DNA of 64,000 nucleotides from Pseudotabrizicola sp. (GTDB lineage Bacteria > Pseudomonadota > Alphaproteobacteria > Rhodobacterales > Rhodobacteraceae). Position 1 is the first letter of the stretch. Every line of letters begins with the position of its first letter. Both the position numbers and the translations under genes were made by a program. The notes under the pieces were generated by a model. That model made no database searches. It was not told the origin of the DNA and was given only the letters and a program-made list of their open reading frames with translations. The stretch is taken from the NCBI RefSeq assembly GCF_030656345.1, contig NZ_JAUSNR010000011.1:61706-125705 (forward strand). Direction: 5' to 3'. Shown piece by piece: positions 8,428-17,072 of the stretch.

Positions 8428-9113
8428 CCCGGCGCGCAGTTCCTGACCACGCCCCCAGCCTGATCCCCGATTTCGGCTATGACCCGCCGGATGTGCCGTT
8501 GCAGATCCTGCATGAGGATCAGCACATCCTGGTGGTGGACAAACCCGCCGGCTTGCTGAGCGTGCCGGGCAAACTGGAAGGGCGGCAGGATTGCCTCATC
8601 ACCCGGTTGCAGGCGGCGCGCTGGGATGCGCTGGTGGTGCACCGGCTGGATTGCGATACGTCTGGCGTGATGATCTTTGCCCGCACCAAACAGGCGCAGG
8701 GCTTTCTGGGGCAGGAGTTTGAAAAGCGCCGGGCAAAGAAGACCTATATGGCGCGGGTCTGGGGCGTGATGGACGGCGACCGGGGCCATGTCGATCTGCC
8801 GTTGGGCAGCGACTGGCCGCGCCGCCCACGCCAGATGGTGGACCATGAGAACGGCCGCCCGGCGCGGACCGATTGGGAGGTTGTCGGGCGCAGCGAAACC
8901 GAGACCCGGGTGCGGCTGCACCCGCTGACCGGGCGCAGCCATCAGTTGCGGGTGCATATGCTGGCGCTGGGCCATGTGATCATCGGCGACCAGATCTATG
9001 CGACGGGGCCTGCGCGCGACGCCCCCCGCCTGATGCTGCATTCCGAGACGCTGAGCCTGCACCATCCGGCCAAAAACGAACGCGTGACCTTTAACGCCCC
9101 GGTGCCGTTCTGA
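8424..9113 (+). CDS. rluA: RluA-family pseudouridine synthase
   Basis: About 229 residues. In E. coli RluA makes pseudouridine 746 in 23S rRNA and 32 in several tRNAs. The catalytic motif HRLDCDTSG places the Asp at residue 76, and the C-terminal TGRSHQLRVHMLALGH and GDQIYATGPAR blocks match RluA itself better than RluC/RluD. There is no S4 domain, also as in RluA. The start overlaps the methyltransferase stop (ATGA). Confidence 0.88.
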   Translation: MTRRAVPDHAPSLIPDFGYDPPDVPLQILHEDQHILVVDKPAGLLSVPGKLEGRQDCLITRLQAARWDALVVHRLDCDTSGVMIFARTKQAQGFLGQEFEKRRAKKTYMARVWGVMDGDRGHVDLPLGSDWPRRPRQMVDHENGRPARTDWEVVGRSETETRVRLHPLTGRSHQLRVHMLALGHVIIGDQIYATGPARDAPRLMLHSETLSLHHPAKNERVTFNAPVPF

Positions 9114-9159
9114 TCAAATCCGCTTTCCTCTGGCCATGTTAATGGTCTAAGCATCTGGC

Positions 9160-9828
9160 ATGAGATGGACGTTGCCAAATATTCTGACGGTGATGCGCCT
9201 GATCGCTGCCCCCGGCGTTGCGGTCATGTTTTTGTATTTCCACCGCCCCTGGGCCGACTGGTTCGCGCTGACACTGTTCATCGTGGCGGCCATCACCGAT
9301 TGGTTTGACGGCTATATCGCGCGGCGCTGGCAGCAGGAGTCGAAGTTCGGGGCCATGCTGGACCCGATTGCCGACAAGGCGATGGTGGTGATCGCGCTGG
9401 TGATCATCACCGGCTATTCGGGGATGAATCCCTGGCTGATACTGCCGGTCACGCTGATCCTGTTCCGTGAAGTGTTCGTGTCGGGCTTGCGCGAGTTTCT
9501 GGCCGACAAGGCCGGGCTTTTGAAGGTGACCAAGCTGGCCAAGTGGAAGACCACGGCGCAGATGGTGGCGATTGCGGTGCTGTTTCTGGGCACCGGGCTG
9601 GAGCATCTGGAAGGCATCGCGCGGCGCGGCATGACGACAGAGCAATATGCCGATCTGGTCACGCGCGGGCTGGCCGACCCGCTGCGGTCTTGCGGCGCGC
9701 GGGGCTGTTCGTCGGTGGCAACGATGGTCGGGCTGGGGCTGATCTGGGCGGCGGCGGTGCTGACGCTGCTGACGGGGTGGGATTATTTCCGCAAATCGCT
9801 GCCGTTTCTGAAGGATGAGGCGCCGTGA
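9160..9828 (+). CDS. pgsA: CDP-diacylglycerol-glycerol-3-phosphate 3-phosphatidyltransferase
   Basis: Membrane enzyme of 222 residues making phosphatidylglycerophosphate, the committed step to phosphatidylglycerol and cardiolipin. The CDP-alcohol phosphotransferase signature D-x2-D-G-x2-A-R-x8-G-x3-D-x3-D is seen from Asp47 (DWFDGYIAR ... FGAMLDPIAD). The start MRWTLPNILTVMRL is typical. Several transmembrane helices are predicted. Its stop overlaps the moaD start (TGATG), a linkage usual in Rhodobacteraceae. Confidence 0.93.
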   Translation: MRWTLPNILTVMRLIAAPGVAVMFLYFHRPWADWFALTLFIVAAITDWFDGYIARRWQQESKFGAMLDPIADKAMVVIALVIITGYSGMNPWLILPVTLILFREVFVSGLREFLADKAGLLKVTKLAKWKTTAQMVAIAVLFLGTGLEHLEGIARRGMTTEQYADLVTRGLADPLRSCGARGCSSVATMVGLGLIWAAAVLTLLTGWDYFRKSLPFLKDEAP

Positions 9829-10076
9829 TGGTCGAGGTGCTGTACTTCGCCTGGGTGCGCGAACGGATCGGCCTGCCCCGCGAAAAGGTGCAGACCGAAG
9901 CTGACACCGTGGCCGGTCTGATCGCCGAACTGACCGCCCGCGAAGACCGCTATGCGCTGGCCTTTGCCGATCTGGCCAGCCTGCGGGTGGCGCTGGATCA
10001 GGAGCTGGCAGATTTTGACGCGCCCCTTGCCGGGGTGCGCGAGGTGGCGTTTTTTCCGCCGATGACGGGGGGTTAG
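9828..10076 (+). CDS. moaD: Molybdopterin synthase sulfur carrier subunit MoaD
   Basis: Ubiquitin-like protein of 82 residues ending in the essential Gly-Gly (FFPPMTGG), which is thiocarboxylated and hands sulfur to precursor Z (cPMP) in molybdopterin synthesis. It overlaps the pgsA stop by one base and is followed directly by moaE with no gap, so the two subunits of the synthase are probably translated together. A GTG one codon earlier is a possible alternative start. Confidence 0.92.
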   Translation: MVEVLYFAWVRERIGLPREKVQTEADTVAGLIAELTAREDRYALAFADLASLRVALDQELADFDAPLAGVREVAFFPPMTGG

Positions 10077-10517
10077 ATGCGGCTGTCGGTGCAGGCCGAA
10101 CCCTTTGATCTGGGGGCTGAGTCGGTGGCCTTTGCGCGCGGTACGGCTGGCGCCGGAGCGGTGGTGACCTTTACCGGCATCGTGCGCGACAATGGTGGTG
10201 CATTGTCCGCGATGGAGATCGAGCATTACCCCGGCATGACCGAACGCGCGATCGGTGCGATCATCGATCAGGCGCAGGCCCGTTGGGCGCTGACCGACGC
10301 GCTGGTGATTCACCGGCATGGGCGGCTGTCGGGGGGTGAGATGATCATGATGGTCGCCACCGCCGCCCCGCACCGGGCCGATGCCTTTGCGGCGGCAGAA
10401 TTCCTGATGGATTACCTCAAATCCCGCGCGCCGTTCTGGAAAAAGGAACTTGGGCCGGATGGTGCCACCTGGGTGGCGGCGAAGGATGAGGACGAAGCTG
10501 CTTTGCGCCGCTGGTAG
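10077..10517 (+). CDS. moaE: Molybdopterin synthase catalytic subunit MoaE
   Basis: Catalytic subunit of 146 residues that forms a heterotetramer with MoaD to make molybdopterin. The family markers FTGIVRDN, IEHYPGM, HRHGRLSGGE and the catalytic-region SRAPFWKKE are present. The ATG follows the moaD TAG directly. The other molybdenum cofactor genes and the enzymes that use it are not in the window. Confidence 0.93.
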   Translation: MRLSVQAEPFDLGAESVAFARGTAGAGAVVTFTGIVRDNGGALSAMEIEHYPGMTERAIGAIIDQAQARWALTDALVIHRHGRLSGGEMIMMVATAAPHRADAFAAAEFLMDYLKSRAPFWKKELGPDGATWVAAKDEDEAALRRW

Positions 10518-10534
10518 CGCTTGGGGCCGGCGTC

Positions 10535-10577
10535 GATGCGCGCCGCGCGGGAGTATTTAAGAAAGGTGCAAATCCGG
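10535..10577. repeat. Intergenic repeat, copy 1 (GCGCGCCGCGCGGGAGTATTT type)
   Basis: This motif of about 43 bp, with CGCCGCGCGG followed by AGTATTT and AAAGGTGCAA, recurs almost unchanged at 15200-15242 after selD. Both copies sit just after a stop codon. The GC-rich dyad (GCGCGCCGCGC) followed by an A/T stretch suggests transcription end or RNA stabilisation. Similar GGGAGTATTT motifs are, from memory, common after genes of this bacterial family. Confidence 0.7.
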
Positions 10578-10619
10578 GGTGGCTTTCTTGCGCGCTGCGG
10601 GCGTGCTAGGGCTGGCGCT

Positions 10620-12869
10620 ATGGAACAATTGCCCAGCAAAGAGCAGATCCTGCAATGGATCACCGAGAACCCCGGCCTGCAGGCCAAGCGCGATATCGCG
10701 AAGGCTTTTGGCATCAAGGGGGCGGCGCGGATCGAGCTGAAGCGGATACTGGCCGAGCTGGAGGATGAGGGGCAGGTCGCCAAAAAGGGCCGCAGCTACC
10801 GCGATCCGGAAAGCCTGCCGCCGGTATCCATCCTGGTGATCACCGGGCCGGATGCGCAGGGCGATGTCTTTGCCCGGCCGATGGAATGGGGCGGTGAGGG
10901 CGATGCCCCGCTCGTGTTGTTCGTCGCCAAGAAGGGCGACCCGGCGCTGGCGGCGGGGAACCGGATTCTGGCGCGGCTGTCGCCGGTGGATGTGGGCGAG
11001 TACCAGTATGAGGCCAGGCTGATCCGCCATATCGGCACCAATCCGCTGCGGGTGCTGGGCGTGTTCCGCGCCAATGCCGAAGGCGGGCGGATCGTGCCCA
11101 TCGACAAGGGGCAGGACAAGGAATGGCGCGTCGGGCGTGATATGACGCTGGGGGCGAAGGATGGCGAGCTGGTCGAGGGCGAAGCCATCGGGCGGCGCAA
11201 CATGGGGCTGCCCCAGGCGCGGATCACGGCGGTACTGGGCGACCCGTCGGGACCGCGTGCGGTATCACTGATTGCGATTCACCAGCACGGCATTCCCGAC
11301 CAGTTCCCCGATGCGGTGATTGGTGAGGCCGACCGCGCCGAGCCTGCGGGGATGGCGGGGCGCGATGACCTGCGCGATCTGCCTTTGTTGACCATCGACC
11401 CTGCCGATGCGCGCGACCGCGATGATGCGGTATATGCCGAGCATGACCGTGAGGCGGGGAATGTGGGTGGCTTTGTCGTCTGGGTGGCGATTGCCGATGT
11501 GGCGTATTATGTCCGCCCCGGTTCGGCGCTGGACCGTGAGGCGAGGAAGCGCGGCAACTCCACCTATTTCCCCGACCGGGTTGTGCCGATGCTGCCTGAC
11601 ATTCTGTCGGGCGATCTGTGTTCCTTGCATCAGCATGTTGACCGCGCCTGCCTTGCGGTGCGGATGCGGCTGGATGCGCAGGGCGCGAAGATCAGCCACC
11701 GTTTTGTGCGCGGGATCATGCGGTCTGTCGCCAGCCTGAGCTATGAGCAGGTGCAGGCGGCGGTGGATGGCAACCCTGATGACGTGACCGAACCGCTGCT
11801 GGAGCCGGTGCTGAAGCCGCTCTATGCCGCCTATGCTGCCACGAAACACGCCCGCGCCTTGCGCCAGCCGCTGGATCTGGACCTGCCGGAGCGCAAGATC
11901 GAGCTGTCGGAGACAGGTGAGGTCAAGGCGGTGACGTTCAAGGAACGCTTTGACGCGCACCGGCTGATTGAAGAATTCATGATCCTGGCCAATGTGGCGG
12001 CGGCGGAAGAGCTGGTGCGGCTGAAACAGCCGCTGCTGTTCCGGGTGCATGAGGAACCCACGCCCGAAAAGCTGGACAATCTGCGCGAGGTGGCCGAGGC
12101 GTCGGGCTTTGTGCTGGCCAAGGGGCAGGTGTTGCAGACCCGGCATCTGAACACGCTGCTGGCGGCGGCGCAGGGGACCGAGTTTGACGAATTGCTGAAC
12201 ATTTCCACCCTGCGCAGCATGACGCAGGCCTATTACTTCCCGCAGAACTTTGGCCACTTCGGGCTCGCGTTGAAGAATTACGCGCATTTCACCTCTCCCA
12301 TCCGGCGCTATTCCGATCTGATCGTGCACCGGGCGCTGATTGCCGGGCATCGCTGGGGCAAGGATGGCTTGTCGGCGGCGGATGTGGAGACGCTGGAGGA
12401 GACCGCCAAGCTGATTTCCGACAGCGAGCGGCGCAGCATGGCGGCGGAGCGTGATACGACCGACCGCTACCTTGCCGCCTATCTGGCCGACCGGGTGGGG
12501 GCGGAGTTTACCGGGCGGATTTCCGGCGTGCAGCGCTTTGGTCTGTTCGTGAAGCTGGATGAAACCGGGGCCGACGGGCTGATCCCGATCCGCAGCATCG
12601 GGCGGGAATTCTACCATTATGATCAGGACAGCCAGACCCTGACCGGGGCCGATAGTGGCATGACCATCGGCATCGGCCAGCGGGTGACCGTGCGGCTGGC
12701 CGAGGCGACGCCGGTGACGGGCGGCATCACGCTGGATCTGCTGAGCATCGAGGGCGGGACGATGCCAAAGACCGCGCAGCGCCGGGGCCGTTATGCCCCG
12801 CGCAAGCCGGGCCAGGCGGCGGCCAAGGACAGCAAGCTGAAACGCAAGGTGCTGCGCAAGCGGCGCTAG
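10620..12869 (+). CDS. rnr: Ribonuclease R
   Basis: 3'-5' exoribonuclease of 749 residues that degrades structured RNA, rRNA and mRNA. Order of parts: N-terminal winged helix (ILQWITENPGLQAKRDIAK), cold-shock domains, RNB catalytic domain with DPADARDRDDAV (acidic residues around 263-269), S1 domain near residues 620-705 (GAEFTGRISGVQRFGLFVKL), and a Lys/Arg-rich tail. The start at 10620 (MEQLPSKEQ) matches the family; an upstream in-frame ATG at 10521 would add an unlike leader that crosses the repeat. Confidence 0.95.
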   Translation: MEQLPSKEQILQWITENPGLQAKRDIAKAFGIKGAARIELKRILAELEDEGQVAKKGRSYRDPESLPPVSILVITGPDAQGDVFARPMEWGGEGDAPLVLFVAKKGDPALAAGNRILARLSPVDVGEYQYEARLIRHIGTNPLRVLGVFRANAEGGRIVPIDKGQDKEWRVGRDMTLGAKDGELVEGEAIGRRNMGLPQARITAVLGDPSGPRAVSLIAIHQHGIPDQFPDAVIGEADRAEPAGMAGRDDLRDLPLLTIDPADARDRDDAVYAEHDREAGNVGGFVVWVAIADVAYYVRPGSALDREARKRGNSTYFPDRVVPMLPDILSGDLCSLHQHVDRACLAVRMRLDAQGAKISHRFVRGIMRSVASLSYEQVQAAVDGNPDDVTEPLLEPVLKPLYAAYAATKHARALRQPLDLDLPERKIELSETGEVKAVTFKERFDAHRLIEEFMILANVAAAEELVRLKQPLLFRVHEEPTPEKLDNLREVAEASGFVLAKGQVLQTRHLNTLLAAAQGTEFDELLNISTLRSMTQAYYFPQNFGHFGLALKNYAHFTSPIRRYSDLIVHRALIAGHRWGKDGLSAADVETLEETAKLISDSERRSMAAERDTTDRYLAAYLADRVGAEFTGRISGVQRFGLFVKLDETGADGLIPIRSIGREFYHYDQDSQTLTGADSGMTIGIGQRVTVRLAEATPVTGGITLDLLSIEGGTMPKTAQRRGRYAPRKPGQAAAKDSKLKRKVLRKRR

Positions 12870-12970
12870 GGTGCAGAGGGTGGTGTCGTGTCAGGCGGTG
12901 TGCATCGCCCTCGCCCTTGTCCGGGCAAGCGGGTAGGGTCGATGCTGCCCTCACCAGAAAGACCTGAGCC

Positions 12971-15178
12971 ATGCAGATGCCGCCGCTTCCCCTGACCCGT
13001 GACATTGTGCTGATCGGTGGCGGTCATGCCCATGCGCTGGTGCTGCGGATGTGGGGGATGAGCCCGCTGGCGGGCGCGCGGATCACGGTGATCAATCCCG
13101 GGCCGGTGGCCCCCTATACCGGCATGTTGCCGGGGGCGATTGCCGGGCATTACACGCGCGACGCGATGATGATCGACCTGGTGCGGCTGGCGCGTTTTGC
13201 CGGGGCGCGGGTCATCCTTGACCGGGCCTGCGACATCGACCGGGCGGCAGGGCAGGTGGTGCTGACCTCGGGGCGGCGGCTGCGCTATGATGTGGCGTCG
13301 ATCGACATCGGCATCGCGTCGGATCTGCCGGAGGTGCCGGGCTATGCCGCGCATGGTGTCGCGGCCAAGCCGCTGGGGGCCTATGCCGCGCGGTGGGAAG
13401 CATTTGTGGCAGAGGCGGGTGCAGAGCCTGCGCTGACCATTGTCGGTGCGGGCGTTGGAGGGGTGGAACTGGCGCTGGCCTCGGCGCACCGGCTGCGGGG
13501 GTTGGGGAAGACCGCGCGCATCACGCTGCTGGATCGTGGGGCAGAGGCGTTGCAGGGCGTCTCGGCGGGCACGCGGCGCACACTGCTGGCAGCGCTGCGC
13601 GACCATGGGGTCACGCTGATCACCGGGGTCAGTGTGGCAGAGGTCATGGCGGATGCGGTGGTGCTGACCGACGGGAAGCAGCTGCCGTCGGATTTCACCC
13701 TGTCGGTGGCGGGCGCGCGGCCGCAGGACTGGCTGGCGCAGACCGGGCTGGCGCTGACGAACGGCTTTGTCGATGTGGGGCCGACGTTGCAATCTTCGGA
13801 CCCGGCGGTCTTTGCGGTGGGCGATTGTGCCCATATGACCCATGCGCCCCGCCCCAAGGCCGGGGTATTTGCGGTGCGGCAGGCCCCGTTTCTGCTGCAC
13901 AACCTGCGCGCCGCCGTGTCGGGCGGGGCGATGCGCCGCTACAGCCCGCAGCGCGATTACCTCAAACTGGTGTCGGTCGGCGGCAAGATGGCGGTGGCCG
14001 ACAAGTTCGGCCTGCGGTCTGGCGGGGGCTGGCTGTGGGCGCTGAAAGACCGGATCGACGCAAAGTTCATGGCGAAGTTCTCCGCCTATCCGGCGATGGC
14101 GCGGCCTGCGCTGCCGCAGGTGCATACCCTTGGCCTGCGTGAGGCGCTGGGCGACAAACCGATGTGCGGCGGCTGCGGGGCAAAGGTGGGGGCCGGGGCA
14201 CTGCGGGCGGCGCTGGCCGGCGTGCCCGCGCCGCTGCGGGCCGATGTGCTGACGGGGCCGGGGGATGATGCCGCGCTGCTGCGCATCGGCGGTGCCGATC
14301 AGGTGATCACCACCGACCACCTGCGCGCCTTTGCCGATGATCCGGCGCTGATGGGGCGGCTGGCGGCGGTGCATGCGCTGGGCGATGTCTGGGCGATGGG
14401 GGCAGATCCGCAGGCGGCGCTGGCGCAGATCACCCTGCCGCGGCTGTCTGATACCTTGCAGGCCGACATGCTGGCCGAGGTGATGCAGGCCGCCGGTGCC
14501 GTGTTCCGCGCGGCGGGGGCCGATGTGGTGGGCGGGCATTCTTCGGTGGGGGATGAGCTGACGGTGGGCTTTACCGTCACCGGCCTGCTGGCGGGGGCAG
14601 CGCGCACGAAAAGCGGTGCTCGGGCGGGTGATGCGATTGTGCTGACCAAGCCGCTGGGCAGCGGTGTCATTCTGGCGGCGGAAATGGCGCTGGTGCAGGC
14701 GGATCTGGAGCTGACCGGCGGGCTGATGCTGGGCGAGATCTGGGCGGGCTGCATTGCCAGCATGGTGCGGCCCTTGGGGCCAGCGGCGGCGCTGCTGCGC
14801 GGGCGGGCCAACGCGATGACCGATGTCACCGGATTTGGTCTGGCGGGCCACCTGTGGGAAATGCTGGAGCCCGACGGGCTGGCGGCCACGCTGTCGCTGG
14901 CCGATGTGCCACTGCTGCCGGGGGCCGAAGGGCTGGCGGCGCAGGGCGTGGCTTCCACCCTCGCGCCCGCCAATCGGGCAGCGGTGGGGTGGCAGGTTGA
15001 CGGCGGGGCGGGGCCACGGCTGGACCTGCTGTTTGACCCGCAGACCTGTGGCGGGGTGTTGGTCTGTGTGCCTGCTGATCAGGTAGAGGCGGTGCTGGCA
15101 GAGATGGCGCAGGCCGGGGAGCTGGCCGTGGTGATCGGGCAGGTGACGGCGGGGCCGGGGCGGATTGTCCTGCGCTGA
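12971..15178 (+). CDS. selD: Selenide, water dikinase SelD fused to an N-terminal FAD oxidoreductase
   Basis: A 735-residue fusion. Residues about 1-370 form an NDH-2-like pyridine nucleotide-disulfide oxidoreductase with FAD loop VLIGGGHAHAL, the second dinucleotide loop IVGAGVGGVELAL and the FAVGDCAHM segment. Residues about 390-735 are SelD, which makes selenophosphate from selenide and ATP; CGGCGAK places the catalytic Cys402 and Lys405, and DDAAL and GGHSSVGDELTVG carry metal/ATP-binding acids. This fusion is known in several Proteobacteria; the flavoprotein may supply reduced selenium. The convergent mnmH gene is a direct user of selenophosphate. No selA or selB is in the window. Confidence 0.92.
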   Translation: MQMPPLPLTRDIVLIGGGHAHALVLRMWGMSPLAGARITVINPGPVAPYTGMLPGAIAGHYTRDAMMIDLVRLARFAGARVILDRACDIDRAAGQVVLTSGRRLRYDVASIDIGIASDLPEVPGYAAHGVAAKPLGAYAARWEAFVAEAGAEPALTIVGAGVGGVELALASAHRLRGLGKTARITLLDRGAEALQGVSAGTRRTLLAALRDHGVTLITGVSVAEVMADAVVLTDGKQLPSDFTLSVAGARPQDWLAQTGLALTNGFVDVGPTLQSSDPAVFAVGDCAHMTHAPRPKAGVFAVRQAPFLLHNLRAAVSGGAMRRYSPQRDYLKLVSVGGKMAVADKFGLRSGGGWLWALKDRIDAKFMAKFSAYPAMARPALPQVHTLGLREALGDKPMCGGCGAKVGAGALRAALAGVPAPLRADVLTGPGDDAALLRIGGADQVITTDHLRAFADDPALMGRLAAVHALGDVWAMGADPQAALAQITLPRLSDTLQADMLAEVMQAAGAVFRAAGADVVGGHSSVGDELTVGFTVTGLLAGAARTKSGARAGDAIVLTKPLGSGVILAAEMALVQADLELTGGLMLGEIWAGCIASMVRPLGPAAALLRGRANAMTDVTGFGLAGHLWEMLEPDGLAATLSLADVPLLPGAEGLAAQGVASTLAPANRAAVGWQVDGGAGPRLDLLFDPQTCGGVLVCVPADQVEAVLAEMAQAGELAVVIGQVTAGPGRIVLR

Positions 15179-15199
15179 ACGGGCCTGGGGCAAGTGTCG

Positions 15200-15242
15200 G
15201 ATGCGCGCCGCGCGGGGAGTATTTTTAAAAGGTGCAATCCGG
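15200..15242. repeat. Intergenic repeat, copy 2
   Basis: Near-copy of 10535-10577, differing mainly by small insertions (GGGGAGTATTTTTAAAA instead of GGGAGTATTTAAGAAA). It lies between the convergent stops of selD and mnmH, where a two-way terminator would be expected. Confidence 0.7.
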
Positions 15243-15248
15243 CAGGTT

Positions 15249-16295
15249 TCAGTGCGGGGTAATGGCTTGCGCGATGCGGCGGGCCAGATCGGGCAGGCTG
15301 TCGGGATCGAGGCTTTCGGCCTGAACCTCTGTCACCCTTTGCGTGCTGCGGGCGCGGTGCTTGGCGTAGCGCGGGTCGTAGTGGTGTTGCATCAGGCTGG
15401 TGGCGAGGGCCGCGAACTGGCTTGCCTCGGCCATGCTGCGCCACGCGGCGAGGCGCTCGGCGGGGTGCGAGGGTTTCAGCTGGTCGATCACGGTGCCAAG
15501 GCGGTCGGCATCGGCGGCAATATCGGCGTAGGCCTGCGTCAGATATCGGGCGCGGGCGTCAAGCGGGGCGGTGATCGCGATGCGCGGTGCCTGCGTCATG
15601 GCGCGCCACAGGTTTGACGGCAGGCTGAGCCGGCCGATCTTCGAGCTTTCGGCCTCGACCACCACCGGGCGGGCCGGGTCCAGCCGGGCCAGCGCCAGCG
15701 CAAGCTGCCCCTCAAACCTGCGTTGCGACGGCTGCGGGCCGATGGCCCCGAAGACCGAACCGCGATGGCCGGCCAGACCTTCCAGATCGATCACCTGCAC
15801 GCCAAGGCCGGACAGATGCGCCAGCAGGGCGGTCTTGGCGGTGCCAGTGTTGCCATCAAGCACGATCACCGGGCCGGGGATCGGCGCTTGAAGGGCATCG
15901 ACCACCAGCCTGCGCCAGGTCTTGTAGCCGCCGCTGATCACCTGCACCCGCCAGCCGATCTGCGACAGGATGGTCGCAAAAGACCCCGAGCGCTGGCCGC
16001 CGCGCCAGCAATAAACCAGCGGCTGCCAGCCGCCGGGCCGGTCGGCCAGCGGCCCCATCAGATGCGCGGCGGCATTCTTTGCCACCAGTGCCGCGCCCAG
16101 CTTGCGCGCATCAAAGGGCGACACCTGTTTGTAGATCGTGCCCACGCGGGCGCGTTCCGCATCATCCAGCACCGGCAAGGATATTGCACCGGGCAGATGA
16201 TCATCGGCGTATTCCGCCGGGGCGCGCACGTCGATGATATCATCAAAGCGCAGCGCCAGCACATCGGCCAGTGACGTCAGTTCTATGGCCATCAT
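15249..16295 (-). CDS. mnmH: tRNA 2-selenouridine synthase (MnmH/SelU)
   Basis: Enzyme of 348 residues that geranylates and selenates 2-thiouridine at the wobble position of tRNAs for Lys, Glu and Gln, using selenophosphate. The N-terminal rhodanese domain has its Cys at residue 96 (YCWRGGQRSGS). The C-terminal part carries a P-loop (LDGNTGTAKTALL) and VIDLEGLAGHRGSVFG. Start ATG at 16295, with a second ATG right after it as an alternative. It faces selD; the pair is enough to suggest selenouridine tRNA modification in this organism. Confidence 0.93.
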   Translation of the reverse strand: MMAIELTSLADVLALRFDDIIDVRAPAEYADDHLPGAISLPVLDDAERARVGTIYKQVSPFDARKLGAALVAKNAAAHLMGPLADRPGGWQPLVYCWRGGQRSGSFATILSQIGWRVQVISGGYKTWRRLVVDALQAPIPGPVIVLDGNTGTAKTALLAHLSGLGVQVIDLEGLAGHRGSVFGAIGPQPSQRRFEGQLALALARLDPARPVVVEAESSKIGRLSLPSNLWRAMTQAPRIAITAPLDARARYLTQAYADIAADADRLGTVIDQLKPSHPAERLAAWRSMAEASQFAALATSLMQHHYDPRYAKHRARSTQRVTEVQAESLDPDSLPDLARRIAQAITPH

Positions 16296-16370
16296 GCCCC
16301 CTTGATCCGGTACAGCTTTAGCCTGTCGCGGGCGGGGCGCAAGGTGGTGTGCGATGCGGCGTTTGCCGCA

Positions 16371-16955
16371 TCACGTGCCCGAAGTTGCCAGTCTTGCGTG
16401 ACAGGGGCAGGTGACCAGATGGTCATTGACCATGCCGGTCGCCTGCATGAAGGCGTAAACGATGGTGGGCCCGCAAAAGGTGAAGCCTTCTTGCTTCAGC
16501 GCTTTTGACATCGCTTGCGACACCGGGGTTTGCGCCGGCACCTGTGACAGGCTTTGCCATTGGTTGTGCTGCACTTTCCCGTCCTGAAACTGCCAGATGA
16601 AGGTGGAAAACCCCACCCGCTGGTCAATCCGCAGATAGGCGCGGGCCGAAGCGATGGTGCCTGCGATCTTGCCCCGGTGACGCACGATACCGGGGTTGGC
16701 CAGCAGGCGCTTGATGTCATCCTCGCCCCAATGGGCGATGATTTCGGGGCGGAAGCCCTCAAAGGCCGCGCGAAAATTGTCGCGCTTTTTCAGAATCGTG
16801 ATCCAGCTCAGGCCCGCCTGAAAGCCATCAAGCATCAGTTTTTCCCACAAGGCCCGGCTGTCATATTCGGGCACGCCCCATTCATGATCATGATAGTCCA
16901 CATAAATCTGCTCGGTCCCGCACCAGCCACAGCGCGCTTGCGCATTCCCATCCAT
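16371..16955 (-). CDS. tag: DNA-3-methyladenine glycosylase I
   Basis: Base-excision repair enzyme of 194 residues removing 3-methyladenine. Family features are clear: RCGWCGTE near the start, YHDHEWGVP, the helix-hairpin-helix region FQAGLSWITILKKRDNF, and C-terminal CPCHARL. The zinc-binding set (Cys and His in CGWC/YHDHEW and the C-terminal His/Cys) appears complete. Transcribed opposite to the following EAL gene. No sign of an adaptive-response operon. Confidence 0.93.
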   Translation of the reverse strand: MDGNAQARCGWCGTEQIYVDYHDHEWGVPEYDSRALWEKLMLDGFQAGLSWITILKKRDNFRAAFEGFRPEIIAHWGEDDIKRLLANPGIVRHRGKIAGTIASARAYLRIDQRVGFSTFIWQFQDGKVQHNQWQSLSQVPAQTPVSQAMSKALKQEGFTFCGPTIVYAFMQATGMVNDHLVTCPCHARLATSGT

Positions 16956-17072
16956 CTTTTGTCCCCCGACGCCGCGTTATTCCTACAATTGGAACAAAAT
17001 GTGAAACTTTACGCAAGATTTACTCCTGCGGCGGCACCGTGGCAAAGGTTTGGTTCACAAGGGCGCGGCACG

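Noticed and set aside
11265..12617. 450-residue minus-strand open frame opposite rnr
   Set aside because: Shadow of the RNase R gene; no signal beyond high-GC composition.
12866..15193. 775-residue minus-strand open frame opposite selD
   Set aside because: Composition is almost only Arg, Gln, His, Pro and Gly, as expected for the shadow of a high-GC gene; no domain pattern, while the plus strand has full SelD motifs.
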